The notes: generated by a model not told the origin, from the sequence alone. 64,000 nucleotides of DNA from G963422445 sp963422445 (GCA_963422445.2 OY729512.2:2046001-2110000); one strand, 5' to 3'; shown: positions 46,889 to 56,140, numbered from the stretch's first letter. Program-made: numbers and translations.

Positions 46889-48036
46889 GGAATGTCTGAA
46901 CAAGTCGGTTTTTCCGGGTATACGGGTGTCGTGGCCCGTGGATGAAACGCCAGAGCCCATCGGGGACGTGTTGTCGTGCCAGGAAATGGGGATTTTGATG
47001 CCCGAGCCGACCGTCCCCACGTCAGGCGGTAGTGTCGCGCCCCGCAATGAGCAGATTGGTGAACCCGAGCAGCACGGCGATGCGTTGCGTGGTCTTCGCC
47101 AGCCCCCGATAGCGCACCTTCGCGTAGCCGAAGTGGCGCTTCACATACAGGAACGGATGTTCCACCCTCGCCCGAACCGACGCCTTGCGCCTCTCCGCCG
47201 CCGCCTCCGGGCCCGCCTTGTCCAGCCCCCGGCGCTTGCCGGGCTTCAGCGCCACCTCCCAGTCCACGTCCGTGTCCCGGTTCTCCGCGCGCTTGTCCAC
47301 CCCCTGATAGCCCGCGTCACCCCACACCTGCTCCTCGCCCCCGTGCAACAGCGCGTGCGCCGTCGCCACATCCGAGACATTCGCCGGCGTCGTCTCCACG
47401 CTGTGCGTCAAGCCCGACTGCGCATCCACCCCGATGTGCGCCTTCATCCCGAAATGCCACTGATTGCCCTTCTTCGTCTGATGCATCTCCGGGTCCCGCT
47501 CGCCCTTGCGGTTCTTCGTCGACGACGGCGCGGCAATGAGACTCGCGTCCACGATCGTCCCCTTGCTCAAACGGTGTCCGAGAGAGGCCAGATGTGCGTT
47601 GATCTCCTCGAACAGCGTCTCACCCAGACCGTGCGTCTCCAGCAAGTGGCGGAAATGCAGGATCGTCGTCTCGTCAGGCAGCGCACCCGAGAGGCGCAAC
47701 CCCACAAACCGCCGTACCGACTTCACCTCGTAGAGCAGGTCCTCCATCCCAGGGTCGCTCAGATTGTAGAACAGCTGCACGCAGTGCACCCGCAGCCTCA
47801 CGCCCAGCGGATAAGGCCGCCGACCGCGACCGGCCTTCGGGTAGAACGGCTCGATGCGGGCCTCCAGCCGCTCCCAGGGAACCAGCCCGTCCATCGTCTC
47901 GAGAAAGACCTCGCGCCGCGTCCGACGCTTCTTCAGGTCGTGCTCCAGCTCCGCAGACATCGCTTGCTCCATGGCTCGCATTCCACTCCGTCACCAAGAA
48001 ACCAATTGTGACAGAGCCGACTTGTTCAGACAATCC
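46889..48036 (-). mobile_element. IS5-group insertion sequence, copy 2 (intact)
   Basis: The ends GGAATGTCTGAACAAGTCGG and its inverse finishing at 48036. A perfect CTAA duplication lies at 46885-46888 and 48037-48040. It is inserted in the TPR gene. Confidence 0.94.
47022..47981 (-). CDS. IS5-type transposase, intact
   Basis: A 319-residue transposase: ELEHDLKKRRTRREVFLETM near the N-terminus, SALPDE-type segment LSGALPDETTILHFRHLLET, DDE core with GTIVDASLIAAPSSTKNRKG, HFGMKAHIGVDAQSGLTHSV, VWGDAGYQGVDKRAENRDTD and C-terminal RVEHPFLYVKRHFGYAKVRY. It represents the unbroken form of the transposase at 739-1696, with intact ends, so it is a plausible source of new copies. Confidence 0.9.
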   Translation of the reverse strand: MRAMEQAMSAELEHDLKKRRTRREVFLETMDGLVPWERLEARIEPFYPKAGRGRRPYPLGVRLRVHCVQLFYNLSDPGMEDLLYEVKSVRRFVGLRLSGALPDETTILHFRHLLETHGLGETLFEEINAHLASLGHRLSKGTIVDASLIAAPSSTKNRKGERDPEMHQTKKGNQWHFGMKAHIGVDAQSGLTHSVETTPANVSDVATAHALLHGGEEQVWGDAGYQGVDKRAENRDTDVDWEVALKPGKRRGLDKAGPEAAAERRKASVRARVEHPFLYVKRHFGYAKVRYRGLAKTTQRIAVLLGFTNLLIAGRDTTA

Positions 48037-48060
48037 CTAACGACTTTAGATATTCACGCA

Positions 48061-49556
48061 GAGCTTCTTGCAAAATTGCCGGCCCGACCGGTTTTTTGCC
48101 TTCTCGAGGCTGATTTTGTTGTCGAGGGCCTGGGTTTCGGGGCCACCCCGTGGTCTGTTGTGTTTCCACAACAACAAGATACCACGAGGTGACCCCGATG
48201 ACCCTTGGCTCGACCCTATCCGATCTCTGGCGCCGATTTCAAGGGGACCTTTTCCCTGCGTTGGCCGAGGCGGTCGGTCCTCTCCTGGAGACGCACAAGC
48301 GTTTCGTGACAGCTCTCGATCTCGTCAAGGTGGAGGACTTCGTCGATGGGGTGTGGACCGGTCCGGGTCGGCCCCGGGAGGATCGCCAGGCGCTGGCCCG
48401 TGGCTTCATCGCCAAGGCGGTGTGGGGTCTGCCGACGACCCGCCACCTGATCGACAGGCTCAAGGTGGACCCGACGTTGCGCCGACTGTGCGGCTGGTCG
48501 CGTGTCGCGGAGATCCCGCGTGAAGCGACGTTTTCGCGGGCGTTTGCCGAATGGTCGCAGTCCCGTCTTCCGGAGAGGATGCACGCGGCTCTGGTTGCAG
48601 AGACACTGGGCGATGCGCTCATCGGCCACGTGTCGAGGGACCCGACGGCCATCGAGGCCCGGGAGACGCCGGCCCCGAAGCCGAAGGCCAGGACGCCGAA
48701 CCGCAAGGGCGGCCGGCCCCGCAAGGGCGCGGAGAGGACGAAGGAGCCTGGGCGTCTCGAACGGCAAGCGAACGGGATGGATCTCGATGAGAGGCTCGAC
48801 GCGCTGCCGAAGGTCTGCGATCACGGGGTAAAGAAGGCTGCCAAGGAGGTCCTGGAGGCCTGGCGCGGTGACAAGCTGCCTATCGACACAGCAGACTGCG
48901 GGGTGCTGCTGAGGACCGTTCTCACCTCGGCATCCGTCCATGACAGCCAGGTCGCGGTCCCGCTGGCGATGATGACCGCCGGGCGTGTGACCAATCTCTA
49001 CGATCTCATGGACGCGGCCTATGATGCCAGGGAGATCTACCAGATGAGCGAACGGCTTGGCCATGTGCCGATCATCGATGTCAATCGGCGCCGGGACAAG
49101 GACCTCAAGGAGGAGCGAGACCGGGAGGCCCGGGCCCGGCGTGCAATAGGCCATGTCGATCCCGAGACCGTGCGGGTCCGGGTCCGGTCCGGTGTCGAGA
49201 GGACCAACGCCCGCCTCAAGGATGAGTGTGGCGGGCGCCATGTCCGCGTCCGTGGATATTCCAAGGTCGCCTGCCATCTCATGTTCGGCATCCTGGCCCT
49301 GGCGGCTGACCCGTTGATACGTCTCGCCGTCCCATAGCGCGCTCCGACAACGCATGCCGACCCTTCGCGGCCCTCTCGAAGAGAGGGGCCCAGAGAGGCG
49401 TGTCCCGATGTCCACAAAGGTCCCTGTTTGGTCTCATCATCTCTGATGAGACACCGCGAATCCATGGAGTCCGACCTCCAGGTGCAGAGGTGACCGGGAT
49501 CAACCGACCGATCCGGCCTCACCGGACCCTGGGGACAGGAATTTTGCAAGAGGTTC
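48061..49556 (+). mobile_element. IS-A copy F
   Basis: Opposite orientation to the other copies; ends GAGCTTCTTGCAAAATTGCC at 48061 and GGAATTTTGCAAGAGGTTC finishing at 49556. The flanks CGCA and ATGG do not match, so sequence on one side has been exchanged or deleted. It forms the present 5' border of the broken TPR gene. Confidence 0.9.
48198..49337 (+). CDS. IS-A transposase, copy F
   Basis: Open 379-residue DDE transposase from MTLGSTLSDLWRRFQGDLFP to the end ADPLIRLAVP. Compared with copies A and B it carries small changes such as AEWSQSRLPERM and RDPTAIEARETPAP. All core motifs are present (DTADCGVLLRTVLTSASVHD, DAAYDAREIYQM, GVERTNARLKDECGGRHVRV). Possibly active. Confidence 0.85.
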   Translation: MTLGSTLSDLWRRFQGDLFPALAEAVGPLLETHKRFVTALDLVKVEDFVDGVWTGPGRPREDRQALARGFIAKAVWGLPTTRHLIDRLKVDPTLRRLCGWSRVAEIPREATFSRAFAEWSQSRLPERMHAALVAETLGDALIGHVSRDPTAIEARETPAPKPKARTPNRKGGRPRKGAERTKEPGRLERQANGMDLDERLDALPKVCDHGVKKAAKEVLEAWRGDKLPIDTADCGVLLRTVLTSASVHDSQVAVPLAMMTAGRVTNLYDLMDAAYDAREIYQMSERLGHVPIIDVNRRRDKDLKEERDREARARRAIGHVDPETVRVRVRSGVERTNARLKDECGGRHVRVRGYSKVACHLMFGILALAADPLIRLAVP

Positions 49557-49715
49557 ATGGGGCAGAACAGTCGGACAGAGTCGGTCCAGAAAATGTATGA
49601 ATGCAAGATGGGCAGATGTTTCTCCCCGGAGAGGGGTTGAAGCGGGACGCAACGATCGTCAATAGTGACCGTGACCACAATTCCGTTCGGCCAACAGATC
49701 AGGACACGCGCCAAG

Positions 49716-50075
49716 ATGATAACCGTTCATGGCATCGCCAATTGTGACAGCTGCCGCAAGTTGCGGAAATGGCTTGATAACAAGCAGATCGCGTACCGGT
49801 TTTCTGACTTTCGCAAGGACGGCCTGCCGCCGGCACGAATCGCCGGCTGGCTCGAGGAGATCGGGTCGGACAAACTGATCAACCAACGCGGAACCACGTG
49901 GCGGCAGTTGGCCGCGGACGCGAAGGTGCGCCTCGAGTCTGACGATCCGACAGCGCTGTTGGCCGAAAACCCGACACTGCTGAAGCGACCGGTGGTGGAT
50001 CTCGGTGATCGACGGACTGTCGGATACCACGACGCAGTGGCGGCCATCAGCCAGGCCCGGTCTGTATCATCATGA
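49716..50075 (+). CDS. ArsC/Spx-family thioredoxin-fold protein (YffB-like)
   Basis: A 119-residue protein when started at the ATG at 49716 (MITVHGIANCDSCRKLRKWL), the normal start for this family. It contains the CxxC motif CDSC, the DFRKDGLPPARIAGWLEEIG segment and LLKRPVVDLGD, which holds the family RP motif. Relatives include glutathione-dependent arsenate reductase and YffB; no arsenic genes are nearby. The stop overlaps the start of the MlrC-type gene (ATGA), linking it to that operon. Confidence 0.85.
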   Translation: MITVHGIANCDSCRKLRKWLDNKQIAYRFSDFRKDGLPPARIAGWLEEIGSDKLINQRGTTWRQLAADAKVRLESDDPTALLAENPTLLKRPVVDLGDRRTVGYHDAVAAISQARSVSS

Positions 50076-51559
50076 CGCGGCGGGTTCTCATCTCCGGGTT
50101 CAAGCACGAGACCAACACCTTCTGCAAATGGCCGGCTGACCTTGCAGCCTATGAGGCGCGCGGCCTGCATAGGGGCGCCAAGGTTCGCACCATGGCGGCC
50201 GGGGCCCGGATCGAGATCGCGGCCTATCTTGACGCCGCGGAGACCGAAGGCTGGAATGTGGTCACGCCGGTTTCGGCAAATGCGACGCCATCAGGACCGG
50301 TTACAGAACACTGTTTCGAAACCATTACCGGTGAAATTCTGCGCGCGATCGATATCGAAGGGCCATTTGACGCGATTCTGCTGGCCCTGCATGGCGCAAT
50401 GGTGACGACGCATCTCGAGGATGGAGAGGGAGAATTGCTGCGGCGCATCCGGGCCAGGGTCGGACCCGAGATTCCGGTCGGCGTGTCGCTCGACCTGCAT
50501 GCCAATGTCACCCGGATGATGGCCGACAATGCCGACGTCATGATCGCCTACCGGACCTATCCTCATATCGATGCCTACGAAACGGCGGCAAAGGTTGCGG
50601 CCCGTATCGCTGGCGTTCTGAACAGCAACTCCAGGCCGACCACGACTGTCGCGCGTGGCGCCATGATTGATGGCGTCGACCATGGCCGCACGACAGCACC
50701 AGGTCCGATGCGCGACATCCTGGAGCAAGCTGATGCTATCGTCGAGCGTGAGGACGGCGTCCTCAACATTACCGTCAACGCCGGTTTTCCGTGGGCCGAT
50801 ATTCATGATGCCGGTCCGACTGTCATGGTGGTTGCGGAAGGTACGAGCCCGCGCTACCGGCAGATCGCCGACAGCCTGGTCGAGCAGATCTGGTGCCGCC
50901 GTCACGACATCACGATCGATCCGGTGACCCCGGACGAGGCCATGCGGGAAATAGCGCGTCTCGGACCGGGCCCGAAGCCGATTGTGGTTGCCGATTTTGC
51001 CGACAATCCCGGTGGCGGCGGCTACGGAGACGCCACGGGCCTGCTCGCCGCCATGCTTGAGGCCGGCCTCGGGAACGCTGCGATGACAATGTTCTGGGAT
51101 CCCGAGGTTGCGGCAATCTGCACGGAGGCCGGCGAAGGTGCTGAACTCGATCTTGAACTTGGTGGCAAGACCGACCCGGCCTATGGTGCGCCGCTCCGGG
51201 TTCACGCCGCCGTCAAGGCTGTGACCGACGGAGCCTTCCGGTTGGAAGGTCCGATGGCAGAGGGCGTTCAGAGCCGCAATGGCCCATCGATCCGTCTCGG
51301 TATCGAAGGCGTCGACGTTTGCGTGTCAACCCATCGAGGTCAGGCCTTCGACCTCCAGCATTTTCGTCATTTCGGAATAGAGCCGGAAAACATGACGGTC
51401 CTCGCTGTCAAGTCGGCGCAGCATTTCCGCGCCGCGTATGCGCCGATCGCCCGAGCTGTCATCGTTGCCGACGGTGGCGGTGGGCTGACATCGCGGAACT
51501 ATACGTCGTTGCGGTATGATCGGGTGCGTCGACCGGTGTATCCCCTGGATCTGGAGTGA
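50072..51559 (+). CDS. M81-family metallopeptidase (MlrC-like)
   Basis: A 495-residue protein starting MTRRVLISGFKHETNTFCKW, the MlrC opening with the HETN zinc-site motif. It continues with FDAILLALHGAMVTTHLED, VGVSLDLHANVTRMMADNAD (DLHAN motif), FPWADIHDAGPTVMVVAE and VVADFADNPGGGGYGDAT. MlrC hydrolyses small peptides in microcystin breakdown; most family members have unknown peptide or amide substrates. It overlaps the preceding gene by 4 bp and is followed 3 bp later by the oxidase subunit gene, which suggests a joint pathway for a modified amino acid or peptide. Confidence 0.9.
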   Translation: MTRRVLISGFKHETNTFCKWPADLAAYEARGLHRGAKVRTMAAGARIEIAAYLDAAETEGWNVVTPVSANATPSGPVTEHCFETITGEILRAIDIEGPFDAILLALHGAMVTTHLEDGEGELLRRIRARVGPEIPVGVSLDLHANVTRMMADNADVMIAYRTYPHIDAYETAAKVAARIAGVLNSNSRPTTTVARGAMIDGVDHGRTTAPGPMRDILEQADAIVEREDGVLNITVNAGFPWADIHDAGPTVMVVAEGTSPRYRQIADSLVEQIWCRRHDITIDPVTPDEAMREIARLGPGPKPIVVADFADNPGGGGYGDATGLLAAMLEAGLGNAAMTMFWDPEVAAICTEAGEGAELDLELGGKTDPAYGAPLRVHAAVKAVTDGAFRLEGPMAEGVQSRNGPSIRLGIEGVDVCVSTHRGQAFDLQHFRHFGIEPENMTVLAVKSAQHFRAAYAPIARAVIVADGGGGLTSRNYTSLRYDRVRRPVYPLDLE

Positions 51560-51562
51560 TTT

Positions 51563-52672
51563 GTGGCCACCGATGTCATAGTGGTTGGTGGCGGCCTCGT
51601 TGGCGCTGCCGTGTCCTACGGTCTGGTCAAGGCCGGTGCCAGCGTCGTTGTCCTCGATGAGGGTGACACTGCATTCCGCGCTTCGCGTGGCAACTTCGGC
51701 CTGGTCTGGGTTCAGTCCAAGGGCGACGGACTGCACGACTATGCCAGTTGGAGCCGGACCTCTTCCGATCTGTGGCCGGAATTTGCGGCCGCCCTGGGCG
51801 CCGAAACTGGCGTTGACGTTGGTCATCATCGTCCCGGAGGCATGGAACTTTGCCTCGACGAGGCGGAGTACGAGGCGCACGAAACATCGATCAAGCGTAT
51901 GCACAATCAGCGTGATGTTGGGGCCAATGACCGCTGCATGATCAATGGCGACGAGGTGCGCCGAATGGAACCGAATGTCGGGCCGGAGGTGATCGGCGCG
52001 TCATTTTGTCCGCATGACGGCATCGTCAATCCGTTGCTGACGCTTCACGCCCTGCACCGGGCCCTGCACGCCGCCGGAGCAGACTACCGTCCGGATGATC
52101 GGGTCGACCATGTGGTTCCGGATGGCGGCGGGTTTCGCGCCATCACCCGTCACGGTGTGATAAGCGGCGACCATGTGGTGATTGCGGCGGGCAACGGAAG
52201 TCCGCGCTTCGGCCCCGATCTCGGTCTTGATATCCCGGTCGGCCCTGAACGTGGACATATAGTGGTGACCGAGCGCACGAAACCGCTGTTCCACCATGTT
52301 CTCGGCCAGATCCGGCAGACCGATGAAGGCACGGTGATGTTGGGCGCGACCAGGGAAACGGTCGGATTTGACACGGGTTTCAATCTTGTGATGGTGCGGG
52401 AGATCGCAGGGCGAGCGGTGCGGAAGGTGCCAGCCTTGCGGACTCTCAGAATCATCCGGAGTTGGAGCGCACTTCGGATCATGTCGCCGGACGGATTTCC
52501 GGTCTATGCCGAATCCGAAACTTGTCCCGGCGCTTTCGTGGTGACTTGCCACAGTGGCGTCACCCTGGCAGCCGCGCACGCACTGCGCCTCGGGTCAAAG
52601 CTGCTCGAAGGTGACTTCAATCGGGAATTCGCAGCATTTTTGCCTCGGAGGTTTGATGTTTCTGCGACTTGA
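51563..52672 (+). CDS. FAD-dependent D-amino acid/opine-type oxidase, beta subunit
   Basis: A 369-residue DAO-family flavoprotein. A GTG start gives MATDVIVVGGGLVGAAVSYG, the dinucleotide-binding fold. Other family segments are FRASRGNFGLVWVQSKGDG, GDHVVIAAGNGSPRFGPDLG, PERGHIVVTERTKP and VVTCHSGVTLAAAHALRLG near the C-terminus. Together with the next two genes it matches the three-subunit layout of opine oxidase (OoxB) and hydrogen cyanide synthase (HcnC). The substrate cannot be told from sequence. It overlaps the following gene by 17 bp. Confidence 0.88.
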   Translation: MATDVIVVGGGLVGAAVSYGLVKAGASVVVLDEGDTAFRASRGNFGLVWVQSKGDGLHDYASWSRTSSDLWPEFAAALGAETGVDVGHHRPGGMELCLDEAEYEAHETSIKRMHNQRDVGANDRCMINGDEVRRMEPNVGPEVIGASFCPHDGIVNPLLTLHALHRALHAAGADYRPDDRVDHVVPDGGGFRAITRHGVISGDHVVIAAGNGSPRFGPDLGLDIPVGPERGHIVVTERTKPLFHHVLGQIRQTDEGTVMLGATRETVGFDTGFNLVMVREIAGRAVRKVPALRTLRIIRSWSALRIMSPDGFPVYAESETCPGAFVVTCHSGVTLAAAHALRLGSKLLEGDFNREFAAFLPRRFDVSAT

Positions 52673-52958
52673 CAATGTGATGCGCAAACCTGTGTCGATT
52701 CAATTCGAGGGTGAGGATATCACGGCATTTGAAGGAGACAATGTTGCCGCGGCATTGCTCGCGGCCGGGTTGTCTGCAATCCGCACGACGCCGGTATCCG
52801 GCGCGCCGCGCGCTCCCTTCTGCATGATGGGGATCTGTTTCGAATGCCTGGTCGAGATTGATGGCGTCGCTCATCAACAGGCTTGCCTCGTCCCCGTGCG
52901 CGAGGGCATGGCGATTGCCCGACAGCCTGCGCTGAGAGAGATCGGTCATGCGATCTGA
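52656..52958 (+). CDS. [2Fe-2S] subunit of the oxidase (HcnA/OoxC-like)
   Basis: A 100-residue ferredoxin-like protein, MFLRLDNVMRKPVSIQFEGE, with cysteines in CMMGICFECLVEIDG and CLVPV that fit the plant-type [2Fe-2S] loop of sarcosine/opine oxidase small subunits (one expected cysteine is not obvious, as in many HcnA proteins). The start at 52656 lies inside the end of the upstream gene and its own end overlaps the next gene by 11 bp, so the three subunits are tightly coupled. Confidence 0.85.
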   Translation: MFLRLDNVMRKPVSIQFEGEDITAFEGDNVAAALLAAGLSAIRTTPVSGAPRAPFCMMGICFECLVEIDGVAHQQACLVPVREGMAIARQPALREIGHAI

Positions 52959-54351
52959 GACCGATATCGCGATCATCGGCACCGGCCCGGCCGGTATGGC
53001 GGCGGCGCGTGGCGCCGCTGCTCATGGAGCCCATGTCACGATTGTGGACGAGCAGGCGGAGCCAGGCGGTCAGATTTACAAGGCGATCGAGACGGTCCGC
53101 CGGACCCGTCCGGCCGATCTGACGTTTCTTGGCAAGGCCTATGCGGATGGCGCGGCGGCAGTTGATGCATTCAGGGCGGTGCCGACAGACTATCGGGCCT
53201 CGGCGACGGTCTGGCACATTGGCCAAACCGAGCGGGGGTGCCGGGATGTGATCTATAGTGCCGGCGGCCGAGCTTTTCGGCTTTCGGCAAGATATCTGGT
53301 GATCGCGACCGGGGCACTGGAACGGCCGGTTCCGGTCCCGGGCTGGACGCTCCCGGGGGTGCTGAGCGCCGGTGCCGTTCAGTCAGCCCTGAAATCCTCC
53401 GGCGTCTATCCGTCCGGACGTTTCGTGCTGGCCGGTTCGGGGCCGTTGATGCTGCAGCTCGCAGCCCAGCTTGTTGCCGCCCGTATTCCCGTTTCGGCCA
53501 TTGTCGACACGGCGCCGCCCGGCGGGTTGAGCCGGACGATATGGCATCTGCCACGGGCGTTGCTGGCTCCAGACTACCTGTGCAAGGGTTGGGTGCTGTT
53601 GCGTGCCGTCCGTCGGTCCGGCGTGCCGGTGTATCATGGCGCCAGCCATCTCGCGGTGACCGGCCGGAACCAGGCGACCGGCGTCGCGTTCCAGGCGCAG
53701 GGGCGCGCGTGGCGCCTCGAAGCCGATGTCGTAGCCTTGCATGAAGGCGTCATCCCGAATACCCAGTTGACCCGTCTCATCGGTTCTGCACATCAGTGGG
53801 ATCATCGGCAACGCGCGTTCCGTCCGGTGACCGGCCAATGGGGAGAGACCTCGTTCCCGGATGTCCATGTCGCTGGAGATGGCGGCGGCATTGCCGGGGC
53901 CGCGGCTGCCGAGCGGAGCGGCCTTATCGTCGGGACAAGACTAGCCCAGCTGCTCGGCCTGATCGGAGAGAGCGAACGTGACCTGACGGTCGAGGAGTTG
54001 CGGTTGCGACGGCTGGCCGATCTGAATATCCGTCCGTTTCTCGACAGCCTGTATCCTGCGCCGGATTGGGGCGGCATGATCGGTGATGATGTCGTTGTCT
54101 GCCGCTGCGAAGAGATTACGGCCCGACAGATCCGCGCCGCGGTCACTGAAGGCGCTTCCGGGCCGAACCAAGTCAAGGCGTTTCTGCGTTGCGGTATGGG
54201 ACCGTGTCAGGGCCGGATGTGCGCCAGCACCGTTACGGACGTGATATCCGCGGCTGGCAACCGGTCGCCGGCGACGGTCGGCAGTTACCATGTGCGCCCG
54301 CCAATCAAACCTGTAAGCTTGGGGGAGGTGGCAGCGCTGGAGACCATATGA
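52948..54351 (+). CDS. FAD/NAD(P) oxidoreductase alpha subunit with BFD-like domain (HcnB/OoxA-like)
   Basis: A 467-residue protein. N-terminal Rossmann fold TDIAIIGTGPAGMAAARGAA, second dinucleotide site GRFVLAGSGPLMLQLAAQLV, FAD segment FPDVHVAGDGGGIAGAAAAE. The C-terminal BFD-like [2Fe-2S] domain has four cysteines in VVCRCEEIT and RCGMGPCQGRMC. This order is that of OoxA/HcnB and sarcosine oxidase alpha relatives. It would oxidise an amine donor together with the DAO subunit, passing electrons through the iron-sulfur centres. The stop overlaps an ATG for the next cistron. Confidence 0.9.
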   Translation: MRSETDIAIIGTGPAGMAAARGAAAHGAHVTIVDEQAEPGGQIYKAIETVRRTRPADLTFLGKAYADGAAAVDAFRAVPTDYRASATVWHIGQTERGCRDVIYSAGGRAFRLSARYLVIATGALERPVPVPGWTLPGVLSAGAVQSALKSSGVYPSGRFVLAGSGPLMLQLAAQLVAARIPVSAIVDTAPPGGLSRTIWHLPRALLAPDYLCKGWVLLRAVRRSGVPVYHGASHLAVTGRNQATGVAFQAQGRAWRLEADVVALHEGVIPNTQLTRLIGSAHQWDHRQRAFRPVTGQWGETSFPDVHVAGDGGGIAGAAAAERSGLIVGTRLAQLLGLIGESERDLTVEELRLRRLADLNIRPFLDSLYPAPDWGGMIGDDVVVCRCEEITARQIRAAVTEGASGPNQVKAFLRCGMGPCQGRMCASTVTDVISAAGNRSPATVGSYHVRPPIKPVSLGEVAALETI

Positions 54352-54404
54352 ATGCGACCGGGCCCTGGACCAGCCATCCGGGTTGCGGAAGGAGGAACGG
54401 GGCG

Positions 54405-55193
54405 ATGAGCGGAGTCGAGCAGCAGTTGACCAGGACCGCTGGCGGTCCGATCTCCTATCGCGCATCGGGCGCCGGTCCGGCCCTGTTGCTCATGCACGGT
54501 ATTGGTGGAAACAGTCGATCCTGGCATCATCAGTTGAAAATGCTGGCAAGCCAATTCCGCGTCGTCGCATGGGATGCGCCCGGCTATGGTGCGAGCGGCG
54601 TGCGGGAACCGACTCTCGCCGGCTATGCAGGTGCCGTCGCCGATCTTTTTGATGCCCTCGATATCGGCAAGGCGCATGTGCTCGGCCATTCCATGGGCGG
54701 ACTGATTGCCCAGGGCGTCGCAGGTCTGATGCCCGAACGTGTCGACCGTCTGATCCTGTCGTCGACCTTTGCGGGTGATGCTGCGATCGGACCTCTCGGT
54801 GCCCACTGGATGGCGCGGCTCGACGATCTCCGGCGCATGATGCCGAAAGATTTCGGCCAGGCTCGCGCCGCCGCCATGGTCGCCGCATCGGCCGCACCGG
54901 AAATCCGGGCCATGGCTGCCGCCATCGCAGCTGAGGTGACCCAACAGGGGTTGCTTGGCGGGTGCATGTTGCTGCATCACGCTGATGCCCGTCCATTGGT
55001 TGCAAGGTTCTCGATGCCGGTTCTGGTGATTACAGGGGCCGAGGATTCGATCATTGCGCCGGAGCGGACCGAAGTGATGGCCGAGTTGATTGCCGATTGC
55101 CGGACTATCCGTATTCCGGCCACTGGCCATGCGGCCTATCTTGAAGACCCCGACCGTTACAATGCTGCCGTCACAGATTTTCTGAACGGTTGA
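54405..55193 (+). CDS. alpha/beta hydrolase
   Basis: 262 residues from the ATG at 54405, which has AAGGAGG 10 bases upstream; an earlier ATG at 54348 overlapping the previous gene would add 19 residues. Family motifs: LLLMHGIGGNSRSWHHQL (oxyanion HG), nucleophile elbow GHSMGGLIAQGV (Ser), VLVITGAEDSIIAPERTEV (acid), GHAAYLEDPDRY (His). It is similar in outline to enol-lactone hydrolase/PcaD-type enzymes. The operon position suggests it cleaves an intermediate of the same catabolic pathway. Confidence 0.88.
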   Translation: MSGVEQQLTRTAGGPISYRASGAGPALLLMHGIGGNSRSWHHQLKMLASQFRVVAWDAPGYGASGVREPTLAGYAGAVADLFDALDIGKAHVLGHSMGGLIAQGVAGLMPERVDRLILSSTFAGDAAIGPLGAHWMARLDDLRRMMPKDFGQARAAAMVAASAAPEIRAMAAAIAAEVTQQGLLGGCMLLHHADARPLVARFSMPVLVITGAEDSIIAPERTEVMAELIADCRTIRIPATGHAAYLEDPDRYNAAVTDFLNG

Positions 55194-55246
55194 TCTGCAT
55201 CGAGAGAGTGAGCATCTCAGGAATATGGGCTTCGGGAGTGTCCGCA

Positions 55247-56116
55247 ATGGCGACTTTCTGGAAACTGTGGTGTTGCTGCTTCGCCACGATGGTCGTCACG
55301 TCGCCGGTATCGGGTTCGGCCCAGGCCACCGATGCCGTCGAACTGCTGGATGTCGATCTGCAACTGGTCTTCGCGGTCGATGTTTCTGCCAGCATCGATG
55401 TGTCGGAAGCCCGCCTGCAACGGCAGGGCTATATCAATGCCCTCCTTGATCCGAACGTGATCAGGGCGATTCAGAATGGTCCGCTTGGACGGATCGCGAT
55501 AACCTACAGTGAATGGGCCGGCCCCTTGACCCAGCGTGTCGTGGTCGACTGGCGTCTTGTTGACGGTCTTGAATCAGCAGCGGGATTTGCTGCCGCCCTG
55601 CAAAAGATGCCGATCCGTGGTGGCCAGCGAACCTCGATCAGCAATGCGATCTTGCACGCGCTGACCCTGTTCAGGAAAAATGGGTTTCGGTCGTTGCGCA
55701 AGGTCATCGATATCTCCGGCGACGGGCCCAACAATGGCGGCTTCTATGTCCACGAGACCCGTTATCACGCCATTGATCAGGGGATCACCATCAATGGCCT
55801 GCCGATACTCAACGGACGCCCGTCACCGCTCGGGATTCCGGCAATCGAGAATATCGACCTGTATTACGAAGACTGCGTGATTGGCGGGGACGGCGCTTTC
55901 ATCGTTGTGGCCGAGACACTGAACAGTTTCGCAGCTGCGGTTCGTCGCAAGATGATTCTTGAGATCGTCGGGCTGCAGCCGTCGGGACGATCACGGATCG
56001 CTGCCAGATACGGTTCGGGGATCATCCCGGCACAGGCGAATTTCGCGTTGACCGACTGCACGATCGGAGAAAAGCAATTCGACATCTTCCGGCGTCAGCA
56101 CAATCTCAAGAACTGA
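55247..56116 (+). CDS. DUF1194 (VWA-like) secreted protein
   Basis: A 289-residue protein starting MATFWKLWCCCFATMVVTSP, a signal peptide ending near SAQA. The VWA-like region begins VDLQLVFAVDVSASIDVSEA, with the DVSAS metal-site motif, and continues ARLQRQGYINALLDP, GGQRTSISNAILHALTLF, RKVIDISGDGPNNGG and YYEDCVIGGDGAFIVVAETL. This matches DUF1194 proteins common in Alphaproteobacteria, of unknown function and probably periplasmic. It is convergent with the EamA-type gene, 24 bp apart. Confidence 0.87.
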   Translation: MATFWKLWCCCFATMVVTSPVSGSAQATDAVELLDVDLQLVFAVDVSASIDVSEARLQRQGYINALLDPNVIRAIQNGPLGRIAITYSEWAGPLTQRVVVDWRLVDGLESAAGFAAALQKMPIRGGQRTSISNAILHALTLFRKNGFRSLRKVIDISGDGPNNGGFYVHETRYHAIDQGITINGLPILNGRPSPLGIPAIENIDLYYEDCVIGGDGAFIVVAETLNSFAAAVRRKMILEIVGLQPSGRSRIAARYGSGIIPAQANFALTDCTIGEKQFDIFRRQHNLKN

Positions 56117-56140
56117 TCCGACCAGCGATGCCGGCTGCGG

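Noticed and set aside
52656..54351. Naming the oxidase genes hcnABC (cyanide production)
   Set aside because: Opine oxidases and other amine oxidases share the same subunits; sequence alone cannot show glycine as substrate, so no gene symbols were given.
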